A DNA stretch of 64,000 bases from Methanobacterium_B sp963825335 (GCA_963825335.1 CAWGSP010000001.1:2046001-2110000); one strand, 5' to 3'; positions 19,392 through 29,267 are shown, numbered from the stretch's first letter. Numbers and translations are program-made. Notes: generated from the letters alone by a model not told the origin.

Positions 19392-20438
19392 ATGGATAAA
19401 AATGATACTAAACAGGCAGATAAATCGAATAATCCAGAAAAACTGCGTACAATTACGCTTGAAGAACATTTTGCAACTCAGGCATTCATGGATGGTCCGG
19501 GACAGCAAATTAGGGATCAAGCGAAAATGGCCCATGATCATCCTCAAGTAGGAGAAGCCATGGCTCGTCTTATGAATCAACTCTTAGATATTGGAGATGG
19601 TAGGATAGCCGACATGGATTCGGCGGGTATCGATGTCCAGGTACTGTCACTCACATCACCCGGTGTTGAACAGGTTGAAAAGGAACAAGCTATAAGCATA
19701 GCTAGTAATGCCAATGAACTACTTTCAAAAGCTGTGGAAAATCATCCTGATCGTTTCGTAGGTTTAGCAGCACTGCCAACAATAGCACCAGATCTAGCTG
19801 CCGAAGAATTAGAACGCATGGTGCGTGACCATGGATTTAAGGGAGCTGTAATCAACGGCCATATCAATGGGAGATATTTGGATGATGAGTACTTCTGGCC
19901 AATTTTAGAGAGTGCTGAATCATTGAATGTGCCAATCTATTTACATCCCACACCTCCACCACAAACAGTGATTGCAACATCCTACAGTGGAAATTATTCG
20001 AGGGAAATTGCTGCACTATTAGCTACAGGAGCATGGGGTTGGCACATTGAAACTGCTATACACATGCTGCGAATCATTCTCAGTGGTGCATTTGATCAAT
20101 ATCCTAAGCTGCAATTTATAATAGGACACCTTGGAGAAGCTCTACCCTTCATGATGGAACGAATCGATCTGGGTCTTCCAAAGGAGGTAACAAAATTAGA
20201 TCACACTGTTGGTGATTATCTCCGCCAAAACATACACTACACATTCAGTGGATTTAACTACACACAATCCTTCCTAGATCTCCTGCTTCATGTGGGTCCC
20301 GAAAGAATCATGTTCTCCACAGACTATCCCTACAGCTCAATGGAAGTTGGCAGTGCATTTCTTAACCAATTACCAGTGAGCCCAGCGAACAAAAACCTGA
20401 TAGCACACAAAAACGCGGAAAATCTTTTAAAATTATGA
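19392..20438 (+). CDS. amidohydrolase family protein, aromatic-acid decarboxylase-like
   Basis: A 348-residue amidohydrolase-2 (PF04909) enzyme. Metal-site residues expected in gamma-resorcylate and related decarboxylases can be seen: ExH in LEEHF (E24, H26), the His of YLHPTPPP, the His of IGHLGE and the Asp of FSTDYPY. This subgroup removes CO2 from hydroxybenzoates or related acids without a cofactor other than the metal. The true substrate is unknown, and an aromatic-acid decarboxylase is unexpected in a hydrogenotrophic methanogen. GGAGG at 19379-19383 fixes ATG 19392. The gene lies behind a TetR regulator. Its codons look less AT-rich than those of its neighbours, which may hint at transfer. 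Confidence 0.88.
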   Translation: MDKNDTKQADKSNNPEKLRTITLEEHFATQAFMDGPGQQIRDQAKMAHDHPQVGEAMARLMNQLLDIGDGRIADMDSAGIDVQVLSLTSPGVEQVEKEQAISIASNANELLSKAVENHPDRFVGLAALPTIAPDLAAEELERMVRDHGFKGAVINGHINGRYLDDEYFWPILESAESLNVPIYLHPTPPPQTVIATSYSGNYSREIAALLATGAWGWHIETAIHMLRIILSGAFDQYPKLQFIIGHLGEALPFMMERIDLGLPKEVTKLDHTVGDYLRQNIHYTFSGFNYTQSFLDLLLHVGPERIMFSTDYPYSSMEVGSAFLNQLPVSPANKNLIAHKNAENLLKL

Positions 20439-21050
20439 TTATAACCGGATATATGCATATTTCAGGTCGACATGAATTGTATCCACATATTCTTATTAAT
20501 CCCCTAAATACAAACGAAGGATACATTACATTACATTTTTTTTTAAACCAACCTAAATAGTGCACACATCACAACGACTCCAAAAACAGTATGTTTCAAA
20601 ATAACAAATTCTGATCGAATCCGCTGGATTTAATAGGTACACAATCATGGATTTTACAACTGATCTCAAAAATTTTGTTGATCAAGAATCATGATCACTT
20701 CTCATACATTCTGCCATCAAATATCCAGACTATTTAACAATTGAATTCCTAATTGGCTTTGTTTACTGTCCTTTATGACGGTGATATTTGGTATTTACTA
20801 AAACAAACTGATAATTGAATGGTCTTATAATTTAAAAGATGCAGAATTCTGCATGAACTGGTTCGGTTTTAGGGATATCTGAATTCTCAATATTAAATAT
20901 GATCTCATACTCTGCTTCCTAAAAATTTTTTGTGATAATGAAAACGATATAAACAAAAAATAAAGAATATTAATGACAATATTATATTACAAATGAAAAG
21001 TTTAGAAAGCAACTATGTTGATGCCAAAAATATGAGAGGAGCGTAAAAAA
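20439..21050. other. intergenic, no gene seen
   Basis: A T9 tract at 20536-20544 probably terminates the TetR-amidohydrolase transcript. The rest is AT-rich and holds no SD-linked frame. Confidence 0.5.
20536..20544 (+). terminator. T-tract terminator after the amidohydrolase
   Basis: Nine T in a row about 100 bp after the stop codon, a typical archaeal termination signal. Confidence 0.5.
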
Positions 21051-21581
21051 TTGGACTTGTATTCTATAGCATTTTATATAATTTTCATTGTAATTCCCCT
21101 TGTGATACTTTGGATCATGTGGTCAGCATTGATAGGAGCCGGTTTTGAACCCACTTCAAAGGTTCTAGTAGATGAGATGATCGAGATGTTAGATATTGGT
21201 TCTAGTGATGTTTTATATGATCTGGGTTCAGGAGATGGGAGGATTGTGATGGAAGCTGTGAAAAAGTATGGTGTAAGAGCTGTAGGAATAGAAGCAGACC
21301 CGCTCCGAGTATTATGGTCTCGAATGTTCATATACTTGTATGGAATTCAAGATAAATGCACAATTAAATGGGGAAACTTTTTTAACGTTGATATCAGTGA
21401 AGCAACAGCGGTAACACTTTTTTTGGGAGATAAAGCCAATCAAAACCTTAAAGAAAAATTCATAAAAGAATTAAAACTAGGAACTCCCGTGGTATCATAT
21501 GTTTGGACCTTTGATGGATGGGAACCAACAGAGATAAGTAAAAAGGACAGGATTTATTTGTATAAAATAGGTTACAACTGA
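21051..21581 (+). CDS. membrane-anchored SAM-dependent methyltransferase
   Basis: A 176-residue protein. The first 28 residues form one transmembrane helix (SIAFYIIFIVIPLVILWIMW). The rest is a class I methyltransferase: motif I is YDLGSGDGR, with the acidic E of GIEADP after it. The layout resembles the FAM173/ATPSCKMT protein-lysine methyltransferases, which are also small and membrane-tethered, but the target here is unknown. It starts at TTG 21051, with AGGAG (21037-21041) nine bases upstream. It stands alone. Confidence 0.85.
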   Translation: MDLYSIAFYIIFIVIPLVILWIMWSALIGAGFEPTSKVLVDEMIEMLDIGSSDVLYDLGSGDGRIVMEAVKKYGVRAVGIEADPLRVLWSRMFIYLYGIQDKCTIKWGNFFNVDISEATAVTLFLGDKANQNLKEKFIKELKLGTPVVSYVWTFDGWEPTEISKKDRIYLYKIGYN

Positions 21582-21848
21582 ATTAATCCAATTATAGTCT
21601 CAATTTTTATTTGGGCTCCTCCAATATTATCATTAAAAAAACTAACAGTCCTTCATTATCATGAAATTTGAAGGCTAAATTTATTTATGAAACATGTATG
21701 GGTATTTAATTTTGTATAGGGTTGTGATAATGACAGAAATACTTGGCCATAACATCAGACTATGGTTAACATATTTTGAGGTATATATTTAGGTTTCTTA
21801 GAATAATAAATATATTATAAAATTTCTAATCATAAAAGGTAGATAATT

Positions 21849-22490
21849 GTGAGTGATAATATTGAGGAGAAAGAAAAGTTTTCGGTGATTATATCAGATA
21901 TATCTTCAAAAATTTCTACTGAAACCGTAACCTTAGGTGACTTTCTCGATATTATTGGTGAGAATGGCCTTTTCATGTCTTGCATGATTCTTACAGCTCC
22001 ATTTTTACTTCCAGTTTCAATACCCGGTACAGCTATTGTTTTTGGTTCTGCCATATTTCTTTTGAGTAGCGATATTATATTTACCCGTCCTATTTTAATA
22101 CCTAAACGATTCATGGAATTCAAAATTTCCAAAAAAAATCTTGAGTTGATCCTGAAGGAAATTTCAAATGTATTAGTACCGTTGGAAAATAACGTTATAT
22201 CGCCCAGGTTTCAATTTTTGACAAGGGGACGATTCATGGAACAATTTAACGGTATTGCAGTGGCTTTTGGATCTATTTTACTCATAACTCCCATAATAGC
22301 ACCATTAGGTGACTTCTTACCATCGTATGGGATCCTATTTATTTGTTTGGGATATTTGGAAGAAGATGGTTATTTGGTTATGGCTGGTTATGTTACGCTC
22401 ATTGTTACCACTATCTATTACGCACTAATATTTGCCGTGGGAATAGGCATAATAATTTTTATCATATCCTATTTTGGTCATCATCTATAG
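21849..22490 (+). CDS. ExoD-family membrane protein
   Basis: A 213-residue membrane protein matching the ExoD family (PF06055). Residues about 30-70 (LGDFLDIIGENGLFMSCMI, then APFLLPVSIPGTAIVFG) are the family core and recur in altered form near residue 140 (GIAVAFGSILLITPIIAPLG). Four to five hydrophobic helices are present. ExoD was linked to exopolysaccharide production in rhizobia, but its biochemical role is not established. It starts at GTG 21849 after a weak AGGT site. Confidence 0.85.
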   Translation: MSDNIEEKEKFSVIISDISSKISTETVTLGDFLDIIGENGLFMSCMILTAPFLLPVSIPGTAIVFGSAIFLLSSDIIFTRPILIPKRFMEFKISKKNLELILKEISNVLVPLENNVISPRFQFLTRGRFMEQFNGIAVAFGSILLITPIIAPLGDFLPSYGILFICLGYLEEDGYLVMAGYVTLIVTTIYYALIFAVGIGIIIFIISYFGHHL

Positions 22491-22649
22491 ATTTGTTAAA
22501 AATAGACCTTGAATCAAATTTCACATAATTTTGTAATACTATTTTTTATGGGTTTTTGAGCATTTTTGCACCCAAATTATTCAATTCAAGGGTTAAAAAT
22601 TTTGGTTGGGTTTATTGTATCTACAGGGAATTTGCTTGGAATATTACTC

Positions 22650-22805
22650 TTATCCTACCTCAAGAATTTCATCAACCAAAAATTGTCCTCCGCATTTACA
22701 CTCTTCTATAGGCTCTCCAATAGAGTAAGGAACACTATTTCCAGATACTTCATAGGTTTTTTCTTCGTTACATTCATCACATTTAGCTACAACGATCCAA
22801 TCCAT
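22650..22805 (-). CDS. 51-residue zinc-ribbon-like small protein
   Basis: A short frame downstream of aroC on the same strand. It has an excellent SD (GGGAGGTTTT on the reverse strand) before its ATG at 22805. The protein carries two cysteine pairs, KCDEC near residue 9 and ECKCGG near residue 36, as in a rubredoxin-like or zinc-ribbon fold of the FmdB/RHH-accessory size class. Its stop is at 22650. It lies 47 bp after the aroC stop, so it is probably co-transcribed. An 81-residue frame on the other strand covers the same bases but has no SD. Confidence 0.75.
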   Translation of the reverse strand: MDWIVVAKCDECNEEKTYEVSGNSVPYSIGEPIEECKCGGQFLVDEILEVG

Positions 22806-22852
22806 GTATAAAACCTCCCAATGAGAATTTTTTTTTATCAGATAGTAATTAT

Positions 22853-23947
22853 TTAGTTCATAATTTTACAAGGATTAATAAATCCACCCCGAATTAAATG
22901 GTCTGCAATAACAATTGCAAGTGATGATTCTGCTACCGATGTAATTCTTGGACAGATACATGGGTCGTGTCTTCCTTTTATTTCAATTTCAGCATCTTTC
23001 ATCTCTTCGAGATTAACTGTTTGCTGTATTTGGGTGATCGACGGTGTGGGTTTAACAGCAATTCTGGTAATAATGGGCATACCCGTAGACATCCCCCCTA
23101 ATATTCCCCCTGAATGATTAGTTTTAGTTTTAACTATTTTATCATCCATATAAAATTCATCGTTCATCTGGGACCCTTTGAGTTCGGATGCTTTAAAACC
23201 AATACCAATTTCAACACCCTTAACAGATCCTATCCCCATCAAAACACCAGCAATATCTGAGTCAAGTTTATCAAAGACTGGTTCTCCAAGCCCTGCTGGT
23301 GCATTTAAAATAATAGTTTCAACCACGCCACCCACTGATTCACCCTTCTCTTTCACGTACAGTATTAATGCCTCCATACGGGATGCAGCATCAGGATCAG
23401 CACATCTTACAGGATTTTGATCCATGTTTTCCACCTTCTCTGGGTCCATGATCTTGGCTTTAATATTTCCGACTTGGGTAACGTGAGATATAACCTTAAT
23501 ATTTAGCGTTGATAATAGTTTTTTTGCAACAGCCCCACCAATAACATGCCCTATTGTTATTCTTCCACTTCCTCGTCCACCTCCCCTGTAATCGTACGTA
23601 CCGTAACGTTTCATCCAAGTATAATCTCCATGACCCGGTCTTGGATTATTCTTAAGATTATCATAGGCTGATGAATCCATATCCCCGTTGTAAACAACTG
23701 CGGCTATGGGTGTACCATCGGTTTTTCCATCAAAAACACCGGACAATATCTCGACACGGTCTGTTTCACCGCGAGAACTTGTGAGCTGATTTTTACCAGG
23801 TCTTCTTTTGTCCAATTCATCTTGAATATCTTCAGTTGAAAGTTCGAGCCCTGCAGGACAACCATCAACCACGGCTCCAAGTGCCCTGCCATGACTGGCA
23901 CCAAAAGTTGTGACGTTGAATATTTTACCAATTTTATTTCCTGACAT
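22853..23947 (-). CDS. aroC: chorismate synthase
   Basis: About 364 residues. It converts 5-enolpyruvylshikimate-3-phosphate to chorismate, the last common step of aromatic amino acid synthesis, and uses reduced FMN. The family signatures are clear: GNKIGKIFNVTTFGASHG at the start, RRPGKNQLTSSRGETDRVEI, GTPIAAVVYN, RPGHGDYTWMKRYGTYDYRGGGRGSGR and SGGILGGMSTG. I take ATG 23947 because family members begin just before this GN-G-F-VT block. An in-frame ATG at 23986 would add 13 unlike residues. Length and motifs are normal, so the enzyme should be active. Confidence 0.97.
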   Translation of the reverse strand: MSGNKIGKIFNVTTFGASHGRALGAVVDGCPAGLELSTEDIQDELDKRRPGKNQLTSSRGETDRVEILSGVFDGKTDGTPIAAVVYNGDMDSSAYDNLKNNPRPGHGDYTWMKRYGTYDYRGGGRGSGRITIGHVIGGAVAKKLLSTLNIKVISHVTQVGNIKAKIMDPEKVENMDQNPVRCADPDAASRMEALILYVKEKGESVGGVVETIILNAPAGLGEPVFDKLDSDIAGVLMGIGSVKGVEIGIGFKASELKGSQMNDEFYMDDKIVKTKTNHSGGILGGMSTGMPIITRIAVKPTPSITQIQQTVNLEEMKDAEIEIKGRHDPCICPRITSVAESSLAIVIADHLIRGGFINPCKIMN

Positions 23948-24072
23948 AGATTTTTTTACATCCCTATAAATTTTAACTGAATTCAAGTTTCCAAGTTCAT
24001 TAAAAACATATCAATTTTTGACCATCATTCAGTAATCTAATAATTATATAAGCTTACATCATATTTATTATT

Positions 24073-24780
24073 ATGACCAATGATATTGCTATTAATCTAA
24101 ATTCTATTTATCATAAATTATACAAGTTTTATGGTCCGCAAGGATGGTGGCCTTTAATCGATCAAAAAGGTTCTGATCCCTTAGATAAGGAGTGTAAAGT
24201 AATTCATCATCCTCTGAACTATGAAATACCAAATAATCGTGATGACATATACCAAATCATATTGGGAACAATTCTAACCCAGAACACCAACTGGGAAATG
24301 GCACAACGGGCCTTATGTAATCTTAACGATTTAAATGTCATAAACCCTGAAAAATTATCAAATCTCGACGATGATACACTCAAAAAAGCCATAAAATGTG
24401 CTGGATTTCTGAACCAGAAGGCTAAATATGTTCAAGAAATTACAAAATTTTATATCTTGTTAGACGGACAAACACCCGAAAGAAATGAACTAATTAAAGT
24501 TAAAGGTGTTGGAAATGAAACAGCAGACTCAATCCTGTTATATGCCTTTAAAAAACCGGAATTTGTTGTTGATACCTACACTAAAAGAATTTTTACCCAT
24601 AATGGAATGTTAAATGAAAAGGATAACTATCTCACAATAAAACATTTCTTCGAATCTAATCTATCTCCTAATTTACCGCTGTACAACGAATATCATGCCC
24701 TAATTGTAGAACATGCAAAAAGATATTACCGAAAAAAACCCTACGGTATGGACGATCCCATCATTAAACCAAAAAATTAA
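24073..24780 (+). CDS. HhH-GPD DNA glycosylase, MagIII-like
   Basis: A 235-residue endonuclease III-superfamily protein. The helix-hairpin-helix reads VKGVGNETADSILLYAF, and the catalytic Asp is in VVDTYTKRIF. In endonuclease III the position after GxG- is the nucleophilic Lys (GRKTA); here it is Glu (GNETA), as in the Helicobacter MagIII 3-methyladenine glycosylases. No cysteines exist near the C-terminus, so the 4Fe-4S loop is absent, again like MagIII. A monofunctional alkyl-base glycosylase is therefore more likely than an AP lyase. A TATA-like ATTATATAAG about 30 bp upstream suggests a leaderless mRNA. Confidence 0.88.
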   Translation: MTNDIAINLNSIYHKLYKFYGPQGWWPLIDQKGSDPLDKECKVIHHPLNYEIPNNRDDIYQIILGTILTQNTNWEMAQRALCNLNDLNVINPEKLSNLDDDTLKKAIKCAGFLNQKAKYVQEITKFYILLDGQTPERNELIKVKGVGNETADSILLYAFKKPEFVVDTYTKRIFTHNGMLNEKDNYLTIKHFFESNLSPNLPLYNEYHALIVEHAKRYYRKKPYGMDDPIIKPKN

Positions 24781-25070
24781 TCGTGAATCAAATTTATAAG
24801 TACCTTTCGTGATATTTTATATAATCTTACCATTCAACATCTGATTTGAATTTAAATAATGAATAATTTGATATGATTAGACTGGGCACACGAAAATGAA
24901 ACGTTAAATTGTTCATATTTGTACAGAATGCAAAGATGCTGTCAAAATTCGGTGCGGTGGTTCGATATTGTATTTACGAATAGAATTTGTGAATATTTAT
25001 TATTTATACAACTAGTTTCATAATATTCATAGAGCAATTTATCATTTATAATAATTAAAAGAGTGAGAAA

Positions 25071-26042
25071 ATGGAATTTCCAGTTACAAGAATGAGGAGA
25101 TTAAGGAAAAATCAGAACATTCGAACCATATTAACCGAAACTAAACTTAATCCTGAGGATTTTATATATCCTCTTTTTATTAAGGAAGGCATTGAAAACG
25201 GAGCCAAGGAACATATTGACACGATGCCTGGCCAGTACAGGTATTCTGAAGAGGATGCTGTTGAAGAAGCAATTAGACTCGAACAAATTGGATTATCATC
25301 AGTGCTCATATTTGGTATGCCGCTAATAAAGGATGAAAAGGGTTCAATGGCGTACAATAAAAATGGTATCGTACAAAAAACTGTACGTAGGCTCAAAGAA
25401 GAAACAGATCTGGTTGTTATTACAGATGTTTGTATGTGTCAGTACACATCGCACGGCCATTGTGGAATCATACACAATGAAGAAATAGTAAACGACGAAA
25501 CAATAAATTACCTTTCAAAGATAGCTTTAAGCCATGCAGAAGCTGGTGCTGATATTGTAGCCCCTTCAGATATGATGGACGGTAGGGTTGCAGCTATAAG
25601 GAAAACATTGGATTTGAATGGTTACTATGACACAATTATAATGTCATATTCTGCTAAATATGCATCATCATTCTACGCCCCATTTCGTGATGCTGTTTGT
25701 TCCGAACCTTGTTTCGGTGATAGGAAAACATACCAAATGGATCCCGCAAATTCTAACGAAGCAATTAGAGAAGTTAAAATGGACATAGATGAAGGTGCAG
25801 ATATTTTAATCATAAAACCGGCAATGCCCTGCCTCGATATTATTAAAGCTGTTAAAGATGAATTTAACATGCCAACTGCAGCCTACCAGGTTAGTGGTGA
25901 ATATTCTATGTTAATGGCTGGTATAGAAGCCGGTTATCTGACAAAAGATTCTATTTATGAGTCTTTGCTTGCCATTAAAAGATCAGGTGCCGATATGATA
26001 ATCACTCATTTTGCACCAGATTTTTTAGATGGTAGTATTTAA
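25071..26042 (+). CDS. hemB: porphobilinogen synthase (delta-aminolevulinic acid dehydratase)
   Basis: A 323-residue HemB, condensing two 5-aminolevulinate to porphobilinogen on the way to siroheme, F430 and cobamides. The zinc-type cysteine motif DVCMCQYTSHGHCG lies near residues 118-131. The two active-site lysines are in MSYSAKYASSFY and IIKPAMPCLDI. Length is normal. SD-like GAGTGAGA precedes the ATG. It opens a probable run with the CitG-like gene and pheS on the same strand. Confidence 0.97.
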   Translation: MEFPVTRMRRLRKNQNIRTILTETKLNPEDFIYPLFIKEGIENGAKEHIDTMPGQYRYSEEDAVEEAIRLEQIGLSSVLIFGMPLIKDEKGSMAYNKNGIVQKTVRRLKEETDLVVITDVCMCQYTSHGHCGIIHNEEIVNDETINYLSKIALSHAEAGADIVAPSDMMDGRVAAIRKTLDLNGYYDTIIMSYSAKYASSFYAPFRDAVCSEPCFGDRKTYQMDPANSNEAIREVKMDIDEGADILIIKPAMPCLDIIKAVKDEFNMPTAAYQVSGEYSMLMAGIEAGYLTKDSIYESLLAIKRSGADMIITHFAPDFLDGSI

Positions 26043-26124
26043 ATTAAGCACGATAAACTCAACCAATATTTAATATTAAAATTGTTAAACTGAAAATAAT
26101 ACAAATTTAAGGGGAGTTATTGAA

Positions 26125-27045
26125 TTGGATCCAGATTTCATAGCAAAAACTGCACAGATAGCATCTATACTCGAAGTAAGTGGTCATCCAAAACCTGGAA
26201 ATGTTCACAGGACAAGGGATTTCCCAGATATGGTATTTGAAGATTTCTTAATGAGCGGGGTGGTGATAGGGGATACCATGAAAAAAGCTGCTCAACAAGG
26301 TTTTAAATATAACAAAAAATCTGACTCACACGATAAAATTGGATTAGGTGAATTAATTAAGGATGCTGTAATTGAAACCAATAACTGGGTCGAAAACAAC
26401 ACTAATTTGGGCATTATAATGCTTTTAACACCATTATCAGCTGCGGCTGGTATGAGCAGTGATGTAAGCGAGATACAAGATAATGTTGATGAAATCATGC
26501 AGTCAACAACTTCCCAAGATGCTATAAATCTTTACGATGCAATTAATATAGCAGATGCGGGTGGTATGGGACAAAGAGATGAGTACGATGTGGGAAGCGA
26601 TAGTGCAAAGCAACAGTTAATAGATAAAGATATCAACATGTATGATGTGCTAGACCTATCGTCTCAGTGGGATATGTTAGCCTATGAATTAACACGTTCA
26701 ATGCCCATAACATTTGACATAGGTTACCCAACATTCAAGGGTGTTAAAGAATCCGATGGCATTAACAAAGCTACGGTACAAACATTTCTAACCATACTTT
26801 CAATATATAATGATACACTGATCGCGAGAAAATATGGGGTTGAAGAAGCTCAAAAGGTTTCAGAAGATGCGAACTTGATCATATCTGAGGGAGGAATCCT
26901 AACAGATAAGGGCAGGCACATGATCGATAAATTTGATGATGATCTGATAGAAAAAGATTTAAATCCAGGTACAACCGCGGATTTAACAGCTTCTTCTGTG
27001 ATGGTTGCATTGCTTGATGAATATAATAAAAATTATAGAGAATAA
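26125..27045 (+). CDS. triphosphoribosyl-dephospho-CoA synthase-like protein (CitG/MdcB family)
   Basis: A 306-residue helical protein with the CitG signature near the N-terminus (LEVSGHPKPGNVHRTRDFPD), plus LTPLSAAAGM and NIADAGGMG later. In bacteria the family makes the prosthetic group of citrate or malonate acyl-carrier enzymes. Methanogens usually have a CitG-like gene without those enzymes, so the role here is open; an unknown ATP- and CoA-linked nucleotide reaction is plausible. It starts at TTG 26125 with GGGGAG (26111-26116) upstream, 82 bp after hemB and 28 bp before pheS. Confidence 0.88.
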   Translation: MDPDFIAKTAQIASILEVSGHPKPGNVHRTRDFPDMVFEDFLMSGVVIGDTMKKAAQQGFKYNKKSDSHDKIGLGELIKDAVIETNNWVENNTNLGIIMLLTPLSAAAGMSSDVSEIQDNVDEIMQSTTSQDAINLYDAINIADAGGMGQRDEYDVGSDSAKQQLIDKDINMYDVLDLSSQWDMLAYELTRSMPITFDIGYPTFKGVKESDGINKATVQTFLTILSIYNDTLIARKYGVEEAQKVSEDANLIISEGGILTDKGRHMIDKFDDDLIEKDLNPGTTADLTASSVMVALLDEYNKNYRE

Positions 27046-27073
27046 TAATCTTTAAATTTAGGAATGATAAGTT

Positions 27074-28621
27074 ATGAACGATGATAAACTCCGAAAAGTC
27101 ATTGATGAACTTCATATATACGAAAAAAAGGTTCTGATAGGCTTAGAATCAGAGGGATATGAAGCAACACCCGAACAAATAGTTGAATCCCAGAAGATGG
27201 ATATTAAAGCTGTTATGAGTGCAGCAGGCATACTAGAGTCTCGTGGATTGATAAAGGTTATAAAGGATGTTAAGGATGTTATAAGCCTGACAGATAATGG
27301 TAAACAATATGCTGAACAAGGTTTACCTGAAAGAAAAATATTGAAATCATTGGGAATAAAAAATTCAATTCCAATGAAGGACATAGGTAAAGAAACAGGG
27401 TTAGATGAGTCAGAAGTCAAAATTGCTATAGGATGGCTCCGAAGAAAGAAATGGGCAGTGATCAAACAGGGAATTGTTGAAATCACAGATGAAGGCAGAA
27501 CTGCTGTGGATAATAAGTCAAATGACGAACAGTTCCTAACCAAGTTGCTTGAAGTCCAGCAAGTACTATTCTTCGAACCCTCAAAGATAATTAAAAGCGG
27601 TTATAACCTACTCAAACAAAGGAAAGGAATTATTTCTGTTAAAAAGGATGTTAATTATCTTTTTAAGGTTACAGAAGAAGGTAAAGAATTATTGAAACTT
27701 GGAATAGATTTGACATATACAGCAACCCAGCTCACACATGAACAGCTTAAAACCGGCTCATGGAAGTCAATGAAGTTCAGGAGTTATGATATTAATGCTG
27801 AGCATCCTGAAACATTTCCAGGTAAAATACATCCATTGACCCGTATCATCGAAGAAATAAGGGATGTTTTCTTGAATCTGGGTTTCACAGAATCAAGTGG
27901 AAACATCCTCGAATCTGCATTTTGGAATTTTGACTGTCTTTTTCAGCCTCAGGACCATGCAGCACGTGAAATGCAGGATACATTTTATATTAAAAACCCA
28001 CAGTACTCTAAACTGCCCGATGATAAGCTTGTAGAGAGGGTTAAAGATGTGCATGAAAATGGTGGATCAACAGGATCTGAGGGATGGCAATACCAATGGG
28101 ATATTGATGTTGCAAAACAATCTGTGCTCCGTACACATACAACATGTGTTTCTGCTAAATTTTTATCACAATACAAACCCCCTTTGAAGATGTTCTCGGT
28201 TGGGAGGGTTTTCAGAAGGGAAACCATAACATACAAACATCTACCAGAATTTCATCAAGTTGAAGGTATCATAGCAGGAGAAGATATCAATTACAAAAAT
28301 CTTCTGGGAATAATAGAAGAATTTTATCATAAATTAGGCTTTAAAGTCCGTTTCAGGCCGGCATATTTCCCATACACCTACCTGTCAACGGAATGTGAGA
28401 TATATCTCCCTGAAAAGAAGAGCTGGATAGAACTGGGAGGATCTGGAATGTTCAGGCCAGAAGTTTTAGAGCCATTAGGGGTGGAGACTCCGGTACTTGC
28501 ATTTGGTTTGGGAATTGAAAGATTAGCCATGTTGAAACTTGGAATTACGGACATTCGAATGCTCTACAAGAGTGATATAGGCTGGCTTAGAAACTTGCAA
28601 GTAACCGATCTAAAAATCTGA
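27074..28621 (+). CDS. pheS: phenylalanyl-tRNA synthetase alpha subunit
   Basis: A 515-residue archaeal-type PheS, which charges tRNA-Phe together with PheT. The N-terminal 220 residues contain repeated winged-helix modules typical of the archaeal/eukaryotic enzyme. The class II catalytic core follows: the HPLTRIIEEIRDVFLNLGF segment leading to motif 1, FRRETITYKHLPEFHQVEG as motif 2, and LAFGLGIERLAML as motif 3. Length is normal. SD AGGAATGAT precedes ATG 27074. No pheT is in the window, consistent with the separated pheS and pheT of archaea. Confidence 0.97.
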   Translation: MNDDKLRKVIDELHIYEKKVLIGLESEGYEATPEQIVESQKMDIKAVMSAAGILESRGLIKVIKDVKDVISLTDNGKQYAEQGLPERKILKSLGIKNSIPMKDIGKETGLDESEVKIAIGWLRRKKWAVIKQGIVEITDEGRTAVDNKSNDEQFLTKLLEVQQVLFFEPSKIIKSGYNLLKQRKGIISVKKDVNYLFKVTEEGKELLKLGIDLTYTATQLTHEQLKTGSWKSMKFRSYDINAEHPETFPGKIHPLTRIIEEIRDVFLNLGFTESSGNILESAFWNFDCLFQPQDHAAREMQDTFYIKNPQYSKLPDDKLVERVKDVHENGGSTGSEGWQYQWDIDVAKQSVLRTHTTCVSAKFLSQYKPPLKMFSVGRVFRRETITYKHLPEFHQVEGIIAGEDINYKNLLGIIEEFYHKLGFKVRFRPAYFPYTYLSTECEIYLPEKKSWIELGGSGMFRPEVLEPLGVETPVLAFGLGIERLAMLKLGITDIRMLYKSDIGWLRNLQVTDLKI

Positions 28622-28692
28622 TAAATAGATATGTATATTGAGATTTGTGTGTCTAAATTGATGCATAAATATTAATATTTTATATTTTCGAG

Positions 28693-29181
28693 GTGTGTAT
28701 CATCGAGGATAACAAAGAAAGGGTGGAAATAATAGAAAAATTGTTGACGTTCAAGATATCCCTGGAAAACAGTAAGGAAGACCTTCTAGATGAACTGATT
28801 AGCTATTACAGTTCTGACACAGAATTTGATATTAGGGATCGTTTGAAGGAATTTCAATGCATAAAATATCGAGATCAGTGCGAAGCATATTTGATAACAC
28901 AGATCGTAACGATAGAAAAATTACCGCCGATGATCGATGAACATATTCGAATGTTGAACATTGGTGAAGATATTGATATGGTTCTCGAATCCTTTGAATT
29001 AGAGATATATACCATTAAAAAAGATATTTATAGGAATCTTGATGAATGGGAATCGCTCTTAGATCATATTACAAAAGAGAGAGCTAATGATATAGTATGC
29101 AACCCCAAAGGACACGGGGACTTGTTACTGAAAGAATTGTTCTGGATAAGGAAATGTGAAGAGAAATATAGGGGGTCATGA
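28693..29181 (+). CDS. hypothetical helical protein
   Basis: Up to 162 residues, predicted mostly helical and acidic, with no domain I recognise. Cysteines occur at QCIKYRDQC, VCNP and KCEEK. The start is uncertain. GTG 28693 is in frame but lies within the SD-like CGAGGTG (28689-28695). The codons at normal spacing from that SD are two ATC (28699 and 28702). A TATA-like stretch at 28663-28676 would also allow a leaderless start at the GTG. It lies 71 bp after pheS on the same strand. Confidence 0.75.
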   Translation: MCIIEDNKERVEIIEKLLTFKISLENSKEDLLDELISYYSSDTEFDIRDRLKEFQCIKYRDQCEAYLITQIVTIEKLPPMIDEHIRMLNIGEDIDMVLESFELEIYTIKKDIYRNLDEWESLLDHITKERANDIVCNPKGHGDLLLKELFWIRKCEEKYRGS

Positions 29182-29267
29182 TCAGATTATTTTATAATTT
29201 ATCCAATGATTAAACAGCTTGTTTTTTTTATTTGTAGGCTCAGCAGACAGATTTTTATCTTTTCTAT

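Noticed and set aside
22566..22811. 81-codon plus-strand frame with hydrophobic stretches
   Set aside because: It is the complement of the better-supported 51-residue Cys-rich protein and has no SD.
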